DNA of 64,000 nt, from contig NZ_CP025085.1 of the NCBI RefSeq assembly GCF_002847015.1, forward strand, positions 248,001 to 312,000, in the 5' to 3' direction. Positions 17,610 to 25,825 of the stretch are shown here, piece by piece (the stretch's first letter is position 1; every line of letters starts with the position of its first letter). The position numbers and the translations under genes are program-made. The DNA is from Prodigiosinella confusarubida. Its GTDB lineage: Bacteria > Pseudomonadota > Gammaproteobacteria > Enterobacterales > Enterobacteriaceae. A model generated the notes under the pieces. It ran no database searches. It saw only the letters and a list, made by a program, of their open reading frames with translations, and had not been told where the DNA came from.

Positions 17610-19034
17610 CTACTCATGATTGTTTACCTCGGCTGCATTGATCTTTTTGAGTTTAGAGTGCAGCGTTTTATAGTCAATATTCAAACGCCGCGCTGCTTCT
17701 GCCTTGTTATTGCCTGTTTTCTCTAATGTGTCTTGAATGATAATTCGCTCTATTTGATCAATATTGAGTTGAGTGATCTCTTTAAGAGACGAACCTTCCA
17801 GACAGAAATTCTGTATCGTTCTCAGATACGGATTTTTCGTTGATTGCGGAAAGTGATCTTCTTTGATGACCAGGCCTAAATCATCAACCCCTACTCTTTT
17901 GTCGGATACCAAAACAGCACGGCGGATGACAGCGCGTAACTCTCGCACGTTACCCGGCCATGGATAACGTAACAGTGTTTCTTTAGCCGCAACGGACAAA
18001 TCAGGCGGTGTTTTGTTCAATTCGACGCTGGTTTCGGCGATAAACCGATTGGACAAAAACAGAATATCCTCGTGCCGATTGCGTAACGGCGGAATCCGAA
18101 TGACATACTCATTCAATCGATAATAGAGATCCTCGCGAAATTTCCCTTTAACTACCGCGTCCAGTAGATCATCATTGCTGGCAGCCAGGACTCGCACATT
18201 GACAGGAATGGGTTTAGTCGCGCCAATACGATAGACAACGTGCTCTTGTAGCACACGCAGTAGCTTGGCCTGTGCGGATAAAGACATGTTGGCGATTTCA
18301 TCCAGGAATAACGTACCGCCGTCAGCCGCTTCAAACTTACCCGCATGAACCTGATCAGCCCCGGTGTACGAGCCTTTTTCATGACCAAATAGTTCATTTT
18401 CGATCAACGAGTCGGGTATGGAGCCACAATCAATGGGAACAAAAACCCCTGTGGCATGCTGACTGGCTAAATGGATGTTTTTCGCAACCAATTCTTTGCC
18501 AGTTCCCGTTTCACCCTGAATAACGACAGAAAAATCCGTATGAGCCACGTTAACGACATCTCTGATCACCGACTGAATCTCGCGGCTATTCCCCATCATG
18601 GCAGCGATACGCGTTTTAGTATCCTTGCTGGCTTTGCAGTTTGAATCGTAGTTACCCCAACGCATTTGCATTGCACGATTCACCAGATCTAATACTCGTT
18701 TGTTATCAAACGGCTTGGGAATGTAATCCCATGCACCAGCTTTGATAGCACCAACCGCGCTAAGAATGCCGACATTGCCAGTAATAATGATAACGGGGAG
18801 TTGCGGATACAGAGCATGGGCATTGGCTAACACCTCCATGCCACTGTGTTTAGGGAGAATACTATCAAGTAACAGTACATCCGGTTCACGCTGAGACAAC
18901 AACTTTATTGCCATGTCGCCATCGTAACCTTGCTGAGTTTCACAACCAGCCTTTTCCAGCAAGTGTGATAGCAGGTCACAAATATCTTTGTCGTCATCAA
19001 TTATTAAAACATAGCCAGGATCAATACTTTTCAT
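17610..19034 (-). CDS. gvrA: GvrA, NtrC-family sigma-54 activator
   Basis: 474 residues in three domains. The receiver carries Asp57 in LLLDSILPKHSG and Lys in IPKPF. The AAA+ sigma-54 interaction domain has Walker A GETGTGKE at 174-181, Walker B GGTLFLDE, and the sigma-54 loop as GSYTGA at 221-226 rather than GAFTGA. A Fis-type HTH closes the protein (GNNKAEAARRLNIDYKTLHSKL). It probably receives phosphate from GvrB and activates the sigma-54 promoter before gvpA1. The start ATG is preceded by a weak GGA. Its 3' end contains the gvpH ribosome site and start. Confidence 0.92.
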   Translation of the reverse strand: MKSIDPGYVLIIDDDKDICDLLSHLLEKAGCETQQGYDGDMAIKLLSQREPDVLLLDSILPKHSGMEVLANAHALYPQLPVIIITGNVGILSAVGAIKAGAWDYIPKPFDNKRVLDLVNRAMQMRWGNYDSNCKASKDTKTRIAAMMGNSREIQSVIRDVVNVAHTDFSVVIQGETGTGKELVAKNIHLASQHATGVFVPIDCGSIPDSLIENELFGHEKGSYTGADQVHAGKFEAADGGTLFLDEIANMSLSAQAKLLRVLQEHVVYRIGATKPIPVNVRVLAASNDDLLDAVVKGKFREDLYYRLNEYVIRIPPLRNRHEDILFLSNRFIAETSVELNKTPPDLSVAAKETLLRYPWPGNVRELRAVIRRAVLVSDKRVGVDDLGLVIKEDHFPQSTKNPYLRTIQNFCLEGSSLKEITQLNIDQIERIIIQDTLEKTGNNKAEAARRLNIDYKTLHSKLKKINAAEVNNHE

Positions 19035-19964
19035 CGACTACATCCAATTGGTTATTTCATTTTTAATAATAGTTAAAAGATACGGGGAAGAAGAGGATAA
19101 ATCTCCCTTCTATCACGTATATATTTGACGCAAAAAAAGAATTATTAACACTCTAGTTATTTTTTTAACACAACCGCCTAATCATCGCCTAGACGGTGCC
19201 TAATTTTAATGAATAGCATCCTTAATACTTATAGTACAAATTTAAGATAACACAATTTTCTTTTCGATTTTGTGACAATAATTTAGGCAAGTATTTCTAT
19301 TTATTAACGAATATTTTAACTACCCGGTCAAATAAGCGAGAGACTTTATTCTGGACATGATAAACATCATCCCATCATCTGTCTACTGATGGCTATCAGC
19401 CATATCAAGGGCGACACTCCCTTTTTAGCCGATTAGGTCACATTTTTAGTATCAAAAGATCATAGGGCTATCGATAAAACTGGTAATAACTAAGAGACAT
19501 ACATCACATAAATAGCTAATAAACCACCGCCAAAAAACGTTTGCCTATGTCACATCTGGCATCAATTCCACTAGAAGCACCATATATTATCTAACAAAAT
19601 AATGAATATTGATTTCGATTTCTTTACACAAAAATGAAGGCTGAAACAGACAAACAGGAAGGGTAGTATTAACAAAATCATCCCGTGATGGAAATTCCGA
19701 CCACGGGTTCCATAATATTTATTTATCACCGTATACGCACTATATTGCTGCTATGCCGATACTTTTACAAACAAACATAGTTGGTTATTATTACGTTTTT
19801 CATCAGTCAAAAAAACGCATAAAAATATAAAAAAAGCAACAAAGTCCCATTATTATGTAGTCTATTAAAATGACATATAAATTATATTTATACTACCTCT
19901 AATATTCTCGGTGAATAAATCCACTTCTAATGCCAACGATAATGCAGAACAAGGAATGTAGTCA
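19035..19964. other. 930-bp AT-rich gap between gvpY and gvrA
   Basis: No convincing gene on either strand. This region must hold the end of the gvpA1-Y unit and the promoter of the gvrA-gvrC unit. An imperfect dyad, ATGGAA...TTCCAT around CCCGTG...CACGGG (about 19683-19714), could end the upstream transcript. The rest is very AT-rich, suggesting a silencer or nucleoid-protein binding region (inference). Confidence 0.5.
19186..19201 (-). promoter_or_regulatory. Weak sigma-54-like element upstream of gvrA
   Basis: On the minus strand AGGCAC-N5-AGGCG keeps the GG-N10-GC core of sigma-54 promoters, but the -12 element is poor. It lies about 150 bases before gvrA. I list it only as a candidate. 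Confidence 0.2.
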
Positions 19965-20543
19965 CTAAATACTTTCCCCTCCTGGGGGTTTACCTAACGG
20001 TTGAATAAAAACAATATCTGCGGGCAGCTTCGCTTCAATATTGTGCATAAGCCCCAGGAAAAGTATCGCCATCTCGCCATCTTGCAGCGTTTCATCAATG
20101 CGCTGGGCAATATAATCATCCCGCCGGTTCAATAATGTTTTTGCTGTTTCCAAGGACGCTTCGGTTTGCTCCGTAGATTGTAACAACTGCGTCATCAGAT
20201 CGCGCTCTTGCAACAATAGTTCAGGGGACTCTGTTCCCATCAGAATTGCGCCTTTATGTTGCAACGTAAGCAAGAGCTTGTAATTCTGGCTACCAGCGTT
20301 AGCAACATCGGTCACTATTTCATTTTCTTTTCCACAAACCGGCAGACCATCCTGATAAAGTTTCAGATGTGTATAGTCCAGATCTAAACCCTCAATCGTA
20401 GTGGTAATCATTGTCCAGAACCCCTCGACGGCAGCAAGATACGCACGCGTTTGAGTTTCGGTTCGCAAATGACTTGCCGCTTCGCTCAATGTCCCTAAAT
20501 CTTTAGGGCTATGAATAATGGGAAAATGAATCAGCGCTCGCAT
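19965..20543 (-). CDS. gvpY: GvpY, gas vesicle locus protein
   Basis: 192 residues, soluble, mostly alpha-helical, starting MRALIHFPIIHSPKDLGTL. The N-terminal strand and following helices are followed by a coiled segment (LLQERDLMTQLLQSTEQTEASLETAKTLLNRRD) and a C-terminal LFLGLMHNIEAKLPADI stretch. I recognise no broader domain; the name comes from its position as the last gene of the gvpA1-Y unit in Serratia 39006. It starts 14 bases after gvpA3. The ribosome site AAGGA is 11 bases from the ATG. Confidence 0.8.
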   Translation of the reverse strand: MRALIHFPIIHSPKDLGTLSEAASHLRTETQTRAYLAAVEGFWTMITTTIEGLDLDYTHLKLYQDGLPVCGKENEIVTDVANAGSQNYKLLLTLQHKGAILMGTESPELLLQERDLMTQLLQSTEQTEASLETAKTLLNRRDDYIAQRIDETLQDGEMAILFLGLMHNIEAKLPADIVFIQPLGKPPGGESI

Positions 20544-20557
20544 AAAAAAGATAATCC

Positions 20558-20890
20558 TTATAAATGAGTTTCTTCTATGACGGACGGTGCCGCTTCCAAA
20601 CGAGCCTCTAGCCGCTGCAGACGTTCTTCCAACTCTGGAGCAGGCGCTGATGATGACACTCTGGCTCTGGAATCAAACGCCGGATTGCCACTCCACCAAT
20701 CCAGCCCCATTTCTACCGCTTTATCTACGGAACAGATAAGCAGGCGAATTTCCAGTGTCAGCAATTCGACTTCAACCAGTCTGATGCGAATGTCACCGCT
20801 GATGACAACCCCTTTGTCCAGTAATCGCTCTAACAAATCCGCTACGGTGGTCGAATCGGTTGAATGGGTTAGTTTTTTGTTGCCGCTCAT
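20558..20890 (-). CDS. gvpA3: GvpA3, GvpJ-like minor shell protein
   Basis: 110 residues. Residues about 14-66 are the GvpA fold (TVADLLERLLDKGVVISGDIRIRL...VELLTLEIRLLICSVDKAVEMG). A charged C-terminal extension (ELEERLQRLEARLEAAP) is absent from the main shell protein. GvpJ/S-type proteins are minor, thought to form tips or nucleation sites. AAGGA stands 8 bases before the ATG. A 339-base gap with a dispersed repeat separates it from gvpX upstream. Confidence 0.92.
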   Translation of the reverse strand: MSGNKKLTHSTDSTTVADLLERLLDKGVVISGDIRIRLVEVELLTLEIRLLICSVDKAVEMGLDWWSGNPAFDSRARVSSSAPAPELEERLQRLEARLEAAPSVIEETHL

Positions 20891-20965
20891 GGTGCAAATC
20901 CTTATAGGGTAAACAACCTAAAGACCTCAAATCCTCATCCCCTTCTCTCTAAAATCAAAAGCATA

Positions 20966-21089
20966 TATACCCAATAAATTTCAACACACAGGAAGGCGAC
21001 AATCGAGTAAATCCCCAAGGCTTACTCCAGTAAGTGACTGGGGTTAGCGTGGGCAGACAACGCACCTGCAACTTGAAAGATGATCTATA
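20966..21089 (+). repeat. Dispersed ~125-bp palindromic repeat, copy inside the gvp operon
   Basis: It begins TATACCC, passes through GGAAGGCGAC and an inner dyad around CCCCAAGGCTTACT...AGTAAGTGACTGGGG, and ends with CGCACCTGCAACTTGAAAGATGATCTATA. The same plan recurs elsewhere in the window. It sits between gvpX and gvpA3 and could fold in the operon mRNA. The remainder of the 339-base gap shows nothing else. Confidence 0.8.
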
Positions 21090-21229
21090 CCGTACTGATG
21101 CTCTTAATTCTTGGATCCAGGGTATCCTGAACATGGATCTCACTGCGTAGAAAACACTGCTGGCGATATCGCTTGCGACTTAATATAGGATTCAAACCTG
21201 ATAAATAGGCCACGTTAATATCCTGAAAC

Positions 21230-21493
21230 TTATATGGATGTCGGTGTTATTTCCCCAACGCGTTCAAGGATATCAAGTGACAGCCGGAACAAACCATCTC
21301 GTTCATAACGTTGTGAAATGGTCAACAGCGCCGTTTGCGCGGTTTTACTCTCCTTGCTGTCAGGATATTGCTCGATTATTTTCAGATAGATATCCACTGC
21401 TTGTCGCAGTTCATCTTGTTCAAACCATGCATTACCCATACGCAGTAGAAGACCACGCGTAGCCGCATTTATGTCATTGGTAGTATTAACCAT
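21230..21493 (-). CDS. gvpX: GvpX, TPR-like gas vesicle protein
   Basis: 87 residues from ATG 21493, chosen because AGAGGG lies 8 bases upstream; an earlier in-frame start has no such site. The sequence looks like two tetratricopeptide-type helical hairpins: LRMGNAWFEQDELRQAVDIYLKIIEQYPDSKE and LLTISQRYERDGLFRLSLDILERVG. TPR proteins hold partners together, so a scaffold among Gvp proteins is plausible. The gene name rests on position. Confidence 0.82.
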   Translation of the reverse strand: MVNTTNDINAATRGLLLRMGNAWFEQDELRQAVDIYLKIIEQYPDSKESKTAQTALLTISQRYERDGLFRLSLDILERVGEITPTSI

Positions 21494-21581
21494 GGTACAC
21501 ACCCTCTGCCGAAAACAGACTGATAACATTTATATGGGAACTAAAAAATAATCGTATGTTGTTGTTCATCATACAATTTCC

Positions 21582-21929
21582 TTACAGCAATCGGCCTAGC
21601 GGGCCTAAATCCAAGTTCAAATCATCATCCTTGAAGCCAAAAACGTCGCACAAATGTGTCAACTCCTCGGCTTGGCGCATTAGCGCCAAACCCAAACGCT
21701 CGACTTCTTCATCACTAAGCGAACCCGAATCCATCCGCCTTATGGCTTGACGCTCCAGTAGTTCGTGCAGCAGTTTGACCAGGGTCAGGACGAGTTGCGC
21801 CAAACCATCACGGACGCGTTCTCCATCGATGTCTATTTTATGTCGATTAGCTTCAGTAATTGGCCGTTGTATTGCTGGCGATGTCGGGCCGAACACAGGA
21901 CTATGGTGCGATAACTGATTGGTTGTCAT
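21582..21929 (-). CDS. gvpK: GvpK
   Basis: 115 residues with the GvpK core: IDIDGERVRDGLAQLVLTLVKLLHELLERQAIRRMDSGSLSDEEVERLGLALMRQAEEL, ending DLNLDLGPLGRLL, a typical family tail. GvpK is conserved in almost all gas vesicle clusters and is needed for formation; its exact job is unsettled. GGGAG is 7 bases before the ATG, and it follows gvpA2 by 4 bases. Confidence 0.93.
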   Translation of the reverse strand: MTTNQLSHHSPVFGPTSPAIQRPITEANRHKIDIDGERVRDGLAQLVLTLVKLLHELLERQAIRRMDSGSLSDEEVERLGLALMRQAEELTHLCDVFGFKDDDLNLDLGPLGRLL

Positions 21930-21933
21930 AGTG

Positions 21934-22146
21934 TTACTCCCTACCGGGTAAACGGTTTTTCGCTTCTACAGAAGAAACCAAAGCCTGTAGGCTTAAATAA
22001 ATCAAATCAATATTAGCGACTGAAATGGTGATATCAGCGACAATCACCACACCTTTGTTCAGAACGCGGTCCAAGGCCTCACACAGAGAGACCTGTTGCT
22101 GTTCATCCTGATACTGTTTGTTCACTGGCATAATGTGTACGCTCAC
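21934..22146 (-). CDS. gvpA2: GvpA2, GvpA-like minor protein
   Basis: Up to 70 residues, with the GvpA motif VSLCEALDRVLNKGVVIVADITISVANIDLIYLSLQALVSSVEA. It lacks the main-shell C-terminal region. The start is GTG 22146 (3 bases after gvpW) or ATG 22131; neither has a strong ribosome site, so coupling to gvpW is likely. It is a GvpS/M-type minor component that differs from GvpA1 at many core positions. Confidence 0.88.
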   Translation of the reverse strand: MSVHIMPVNKQYQDEQQQVSLCEALDRVLNKGVVIVADITISVANIDLIYLSLQALVSSVEAKNRLPGRE

Positions 22147-22149
22147 AGT

Positions 22150-24063
22150 TTATAAAAACAATGCCGAACCCAATGTCTTTAGCTTGCTCAATCCCGTAGG
22201 TTCTGTTTGCCGGAAAATCTGCGCGTGTGGTTGGCTGGGGAACATCTCATCTGCGCACTTCAGCTCCAACGACTCTCGACTCGTGATTGCCTGGCACAGT
22301 GTGCAATCGCTGGGAGGTGTAATCTGGTTGATAAACAACGCGTTTGCCGTTAAGCCTAATCGCTGCAATGCGCATGTCATTTCATAGGTCTTCTCAAGTG
22401 CCAAATGCGTCGGAACAGTAACTGCATACAACCCCGTTTGTTTGGTATCCTGCAGTAGAGCGCGTAGATTTTTTAATTCGCGTGAAAGCTGTACCAAACG
22501 TTCCGATAAATGCGGGAAACGCATGACTTTGCGATATTTCAGCAATAACGAGAAAAACTGTTTTAGCCAATCCCGAATCAATTCAGGCAACTCTAATAAA
22601 CGTAGCAAATGTCCGCTAGGTGCGCCATCCACGATGACCATGTCATAACGACCGCTGTCTAGATGATCCATGATCGCAGTCAATGCCATGATTTCATCTA
22701 ATCCGGGGGGCGCGAGATCGAGCAAATGCTCCAACACTTCACGATCAAAAGTAATATCCAGATTGGGTAACGTATCCAGCAAGAAAGCTTCTAATTCCGC
22801 ACGATATCCCTGCCGGATTTTGTCAAAATCAGCTTGTGCATTAATTTCCTGGGCATCAATGTTAACCAACACCGATATAGGCTGCTGCTGTAGGGTTACA
22901 CCCAGACAATCACTCAGCGAGTGAGCAGGATCGGCTGAGAACAACAGAATACGCAATTCTGGATATTCACTGTTCAGACGCAATGCCGTAGCACAGGCCA
23001 GCGTCGTTTTACCTACCCCACCTTTACCTGCAAAAATCAGCAGTCGGAATGTGCTGGCAGGCAGCGAAATGGAACTCTCTACACGTAAAGGCAGTTGATG
23101 ATGACACGTCGTAGCCATGACTTCGTTTTCATCAAGTAAACGGACCCCGGACCAAAATTCGTGAAGCAACGCACCACGCGGTTCGATGGCAAGCAAAGGC
23201 AACGTCCAGAATACGTGCCCAGGCAAACGTTGGTATCCGTTCTGGAGCGCAAGCATTTGTCTGTTACGCTCAACACAACAGGTTGGACAGTCATTTTCAG
23301 GAAATAGTCGATTGACCACTAAATCGGACAGAAACACCCGTTGCTGATTCAACGCGCCAGCAAGATCAATGCTTTCTTCCACACTCATCGCTTCCGCCAG
23401 CATCACTAACACAAAACAACAACGCGTGGAATCCGTCACCAGCTCGTGCATAGCTTTAAGTGAATCATTCATGTCCAGCAGAAAATGATCCAGATGATCC
23501 AATCGATTATCACCGGCAAAACGTTTCCGGATATAACGCTGTTTGGCAAGCAGGGTATCCAGAGCGGTCAACCACCGATAAATCAAATCCGGCATTTCCA
23601 AAAGCCGCAATGTATGACCTGTAGGAGCAGTATCAATAATAATACGATAGTAAGTATCTTTTTGAATCCATTCAGCTATTTCAAGATAAGCGGCCAATTC
23701 ATCCATGCCGGGAAGCGCGGTATCCATCAATCCTTGTACGTCGTTTTGATCGAGAACAGTGCCGCGATACGCTATCTCTTTCAGAACACCTTCATGCTGC
23801 GATTTAAATTCATGCAAGGAGGCTGCGGCATTTAATTCACGTACGTCCAGATTTTTTGGCAATACCAGATCGGAGAGAATATTTTGCAGGGAATGTGCTG
23901 GATCGGTAGAAACCAGCAAAAAATGGTGCTGCGGCTGTTCCTGCGCCAGCCTTAACGCCGTCGACGTCGCACAGGTACTTTTACCTACTCCTCCCTTACC
24001 GCCGAAGAAAACCAGTTTCAGCGGCGACTCCAGTAAGAACTTGGGATAAATAGCAGGTTTCAT
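22150..24063 (-). CDS. gvpW: Double Get3/ArsA-like ATPase of the gas vesicle locus
   Basis: 637 residues made of two ArsA/Get3 units. Each has the deviant Walker A (GKGGVGKST near residue 24, GKGGVGKTT in the second half) and the switch DPAHSL. Each also has a CxxC pair late in the unit (DCPTCC in the first, DCTLCQ in the second), like the zinc-binding CxxC that joins Get3 dimers. The fused protein should act as a pseudo-dimer. Get3 shields hydrophobic tail-anchor helices, so chaperoning hydrophobic GvpA is an attractive inference. The ATG overlaps the gvpG stop (ATGA). The symbol follows position; I have not checked it against the published gvpW sequence. Confidence 0.82.
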   Translation of the reverse strand: MKPAIYPKFLLESPLKLVFFGGKGGVGKSTCATSTALRLAQEQPQHHFLLVSTDPAHSLQNILSDLVLPKNLDVRELNAAASLHEFKSQHEGVLKEIAYRGTVLDQNDVQGLMDTALPGMDELAAYLEIAEWIQKDTYYRIIIDTAPTGHTLRLLEMPDLIYRWLTALDTLLAKQRYIRKRFAGDNRLDHLDHFLLDMNDSLKAMHELVTDSTRCCFVLVMLAEAMSVEESIDLAGALNQQRVFLSDLVVNRLFPENDCPTCCVERNRQMLALQNGYQRLPGHVFWTLPLLAIEPRGALLHEFWSGVRLLDENEVMATTCHHQLPLRVESSISLPASTFRLLIFAGKGGVGKTTLACATALRLNSEYPELRILLFSADPAHSLSDCLGVTLQQQPISVLVNIDAQEINAQADFDKIRQGYRAELEAFLLDTLPNLDITFDREVLEHLLDLAPPGLDEIMALTAIMDHLDSGRYDMVIVDGAPSGHLLRLLELPELIRDWLKQFFSLLLKYRKVMRFPHLSERLVQLSRELKNLRALLQDTKQTGLYAVTVPTHLALEKTYEMTCALQRLGLTANALFINQITPPSDCTLCQAITSRESLELKCADEMFPSQPHAQIFRQTEPTGLSKLKTLGSALFL

Positions 24064-24476
24064 TTCGTCGTACCCTCGGGCTCATCCTCGTCGTCGTCAT
24101 CCTCGTCGTCGTCGTCATCCTCTTCGTCGTCGTCATCCTCGTCGTCGTCATCCTCGTCGTCGTCATCCTCTTCGTCGTCGTCCTCTTCGTCGTCGTCCTC
24201 TTCGTATTCGTCGTCTTCGTCATCCCCAGGCTCGTCGCCTAGCATGTCATCTTCTTCATCCAGTGCGTCTAATCTATCCAGCAGTACAGCTTCCTGTTGT
24301 TCAAATTCATCTTCGGTAATCTGGCCAGTCTCCAGTAACATATAAAGATCAGTCAAACTTTCACGAATACGATCCGCCTCACCAGCCAATTCATCTTCCG
24401 CCAGTTCGTGAATTTGCCGAAAAATCCACATGACGCCTTTGACAGGAGAAAACAGGATGTCATCGATCAGCAGCAT
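24060..24476 (-). CDS. gvpG: GvpG with an extreme acidic tail
   Basis: 138 residues. Residues 1-75 are standard GvpG (MLLIDDILFSPVKGVMWIFRQIHELAEDEL, then ESLTDLYMLLETGQITEDEF). The C-terminus is unusual: residues 92-132 are only Asp and Glu, 41 in a row, encoded by a GAC/GAT/GAA/GAG microsatellite-like stretch at about 24080-24205. Usual GvpG proteins are about 80-90 residues and lack this. TGAGG is 7 bases before the ATG, and it follows gvpF1 by 9 bases. Confidence 0.92.
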   Translation of the reverse strand: MLLIDDILFSPVKGVMWIFRQIHELAEDELAGEADRIRESLTDLYMLLETGQITEDEFEQQEAVLLDRLDALDEEDDMLGDEPGDDEDDEYEEDDDEEDDDEEDDDDEDDDDEDDDDEEDDDDDEDDDDEDEPEGTTK

Positions 24477-24485
24477 GGCTTAGCC

Positions 24486-25304
24486 TCAGTCAGAGAGAGT
24501 ACCAGCGCGGGTCAACGTTTTCTTCTTCGCTGTAGGAGCATGTAAATCCAGAGTAACGAAATTATGCGGTGCCCATGGGCCGGTATAATCGAACAGATAA
24601 ACGTTATCGAATAACTTTGATGCCTCAAAAACGCCTTTGGCAAATTCATCCATCCGTTCTCTTGCTACCAAACAGGCTAGATTCATTACGTCTTTTTCTT
24701 TTTTAACCGGGTTTTCAATAATCTCTTCGCAATAATCCAACAGAACTTCTTTTACTTTTTCCGTCGATTCTTTTCTGTCTCCACTACGCAATGACTCGTA
24801 CAAATTACCCAGCCGAATCTTCTCTTCACGGTGATTATTGGCATTGGAATTTCCATTCCAGATTTCATCGCGCGTTTCACTTAAGACTGGATATGTAGCA
24901 ACAAAATATTCATAAATATTAGTAACATCCCAGGAAACACGTAGCCCCATTTCCACACAGCCATCCAAGCGTTCAAAATGTTCTCTGATCGTATCCTGAT
25001 TAGCGACCAGCAAATTCTTTACTGCTTCAGCATTACGGGCAATAACCCCAAAGCGCATCGGCAATACGGTACCTTCTTCAGTCAACTTATGTAATACAGC
25101 CTGATGCGCCGTGATATTACGTCTTTCTGGACGTAACCGGGTACTGAGCGTATCGCTGACCACAGCTCTTAAGCCATCTTGATCAATAGAATAAACCGGT
25201 GCTGCTTCCAATCCGCGTATTTTATAGTTAGGCGTTGAGTCATCGGAAACACAGAGCGCATAAAGCACCTTGGCACGATGATTTCTGGATTTATCAATAC
25301 TCAT
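24486..25304 (-). CDS. gvpF1: GvpF1, GvpF/GvpL-family gas vesicle protein
   Basis: 272 residues from the second of two adjacent ATG codons (25307 and 25304); GAGGAG is best spaced for 25304. Family marks are VLYALCVSDD, VLPMRFGVIARNAEAV, VEMGLRVSWDV and YTGPWAPHNFV. It is the longest GvpF paralogue here. The start overlaps the stop of the small upstream gene (ATGATGA). Confidence 0.92.
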   Translation of the reverse strand: MSIDKSRNHRAKVLYALCVSDDSTPNYKIRGLEAAPVYSIDQDGLRAVVSDTLSTRLRPERRNITAHQAVLHKLTEEGTVLPMRFGVIARNAEAVKNLLVANQDTIREHFERLDGCVEMGLRVSWDVTNIYEYFVATYPVLSETRDEIWNGNSNANNHREEKIRLGNLYESLRSGDRKESTEKVKEVLLDYCEEIIENPVKKEKDVMNLACLVARERMDEFAKGVFEASKLFDNVYLFDYTGPWAPHNFVTLDLHAPTAKKKTLTRAGTLSD

Positions 25305-25492
25305 CATGCACTCCTCAATGAAATACGTTTACTTTTGGCGCATTGCACACGGTTCAATCGTCGATATTCTTCTAAATAAATACGTCCAAAATCAGCGAGA
25401 ATTTGTGACTTCCCCGTCATGTTGACGCATGTGCGAAAGCTCTTCACCATACGCGGTGTACGGATATGAGCGAGGGTGCGAATTTTGTTCAT
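25304..25492 (-). CDS. Small basic GvpV-like protein
   Basis: 62 residues between gvpV and gvpF1. GAGG is 7 bases before ATG 25492, the gene starts 10 bases after gvpV, and its stop overlaps the gvpF1 start, all signs of a real operon gene. The N-terminus KIRTLAHIRTPR resembles GvpV (RPLRTLSDIKT), and FGRIYLEEYRRLNR resembles the GvpV stretch FQIGALELERWRRTR. I read it as a short GvpV relative or partial duplicate. It is strongly basic. I know of no named gene at this position in published Serratia gas vesicle maps, and annotation pipelines may miss it. Confidence 0.7.
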   Translation of the reverse strand: MNKIRTLAHIRTPRMVKSFRTCVNMTGKSQILADFGRIYLEEYRRLNRVQCAKSKRISLRSA

Positions 25493-25502
25493 AATGACAA
25501 CC

Positions 25503-25820
25503 TCAATACTTGATTCGCAAACCAGAAGACTTTTTCTTCTTCTCGGCCGCTTCTGATTTATCATTATTTTCAGCCACAGCACTCGCCGCTGTCGCGTCTG
25601 CAAGCAGCGCTGCTTTTTCTTTATCAATATCCGCGATACGCTCATCAATACTGGCAATACGCGATGAGGCAGCCTCACGTTCTCGTGTTCGCCGCCAACG
25701 CTCTAATTCCAGCGCACCTATCTGAAAATAATCACGATAGGTTTGATGCTCACCACTCACTCGACCTGAATGAGTTTTTATGTCTGACAGTGTTCTGAGA
25801 GGACGAGTACTTATAGCCAT
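25503..25820 (-). CDS. gvpV: GvpV
   Basis: 105 residues. The N-terminal STRPLRTLSDIKTHSG element is followed by a coiled coil (LERWRRTREREAASSRIASIDERIADIDKEKAALLADA) and a Lys/Ser tail. This agrees with GvpV of cyanobacteria as I remember it. GvpV is an accessory protein of uncertain function. It starts 5 bases after gvpN. Confidence 0.85.
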   Translation of the reverse strand: MAISTRPLRTLSDIKTHSGRVSGEHQTYRDYFQIGALELERWRRTREREAASSRIASIDERIADIDKEKAALLADATAASAVAENNDKSEAAEKKKKSSGLRIKY

Positions 25821-25825
25821 GATAA

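Noticed and set aside
23996-24223. Thr/Arg/Lys/Met-rich frame overlapping gvpG
   Set aside because: It is the acidic microsatellite of gvpG read in another frame; no start signal.
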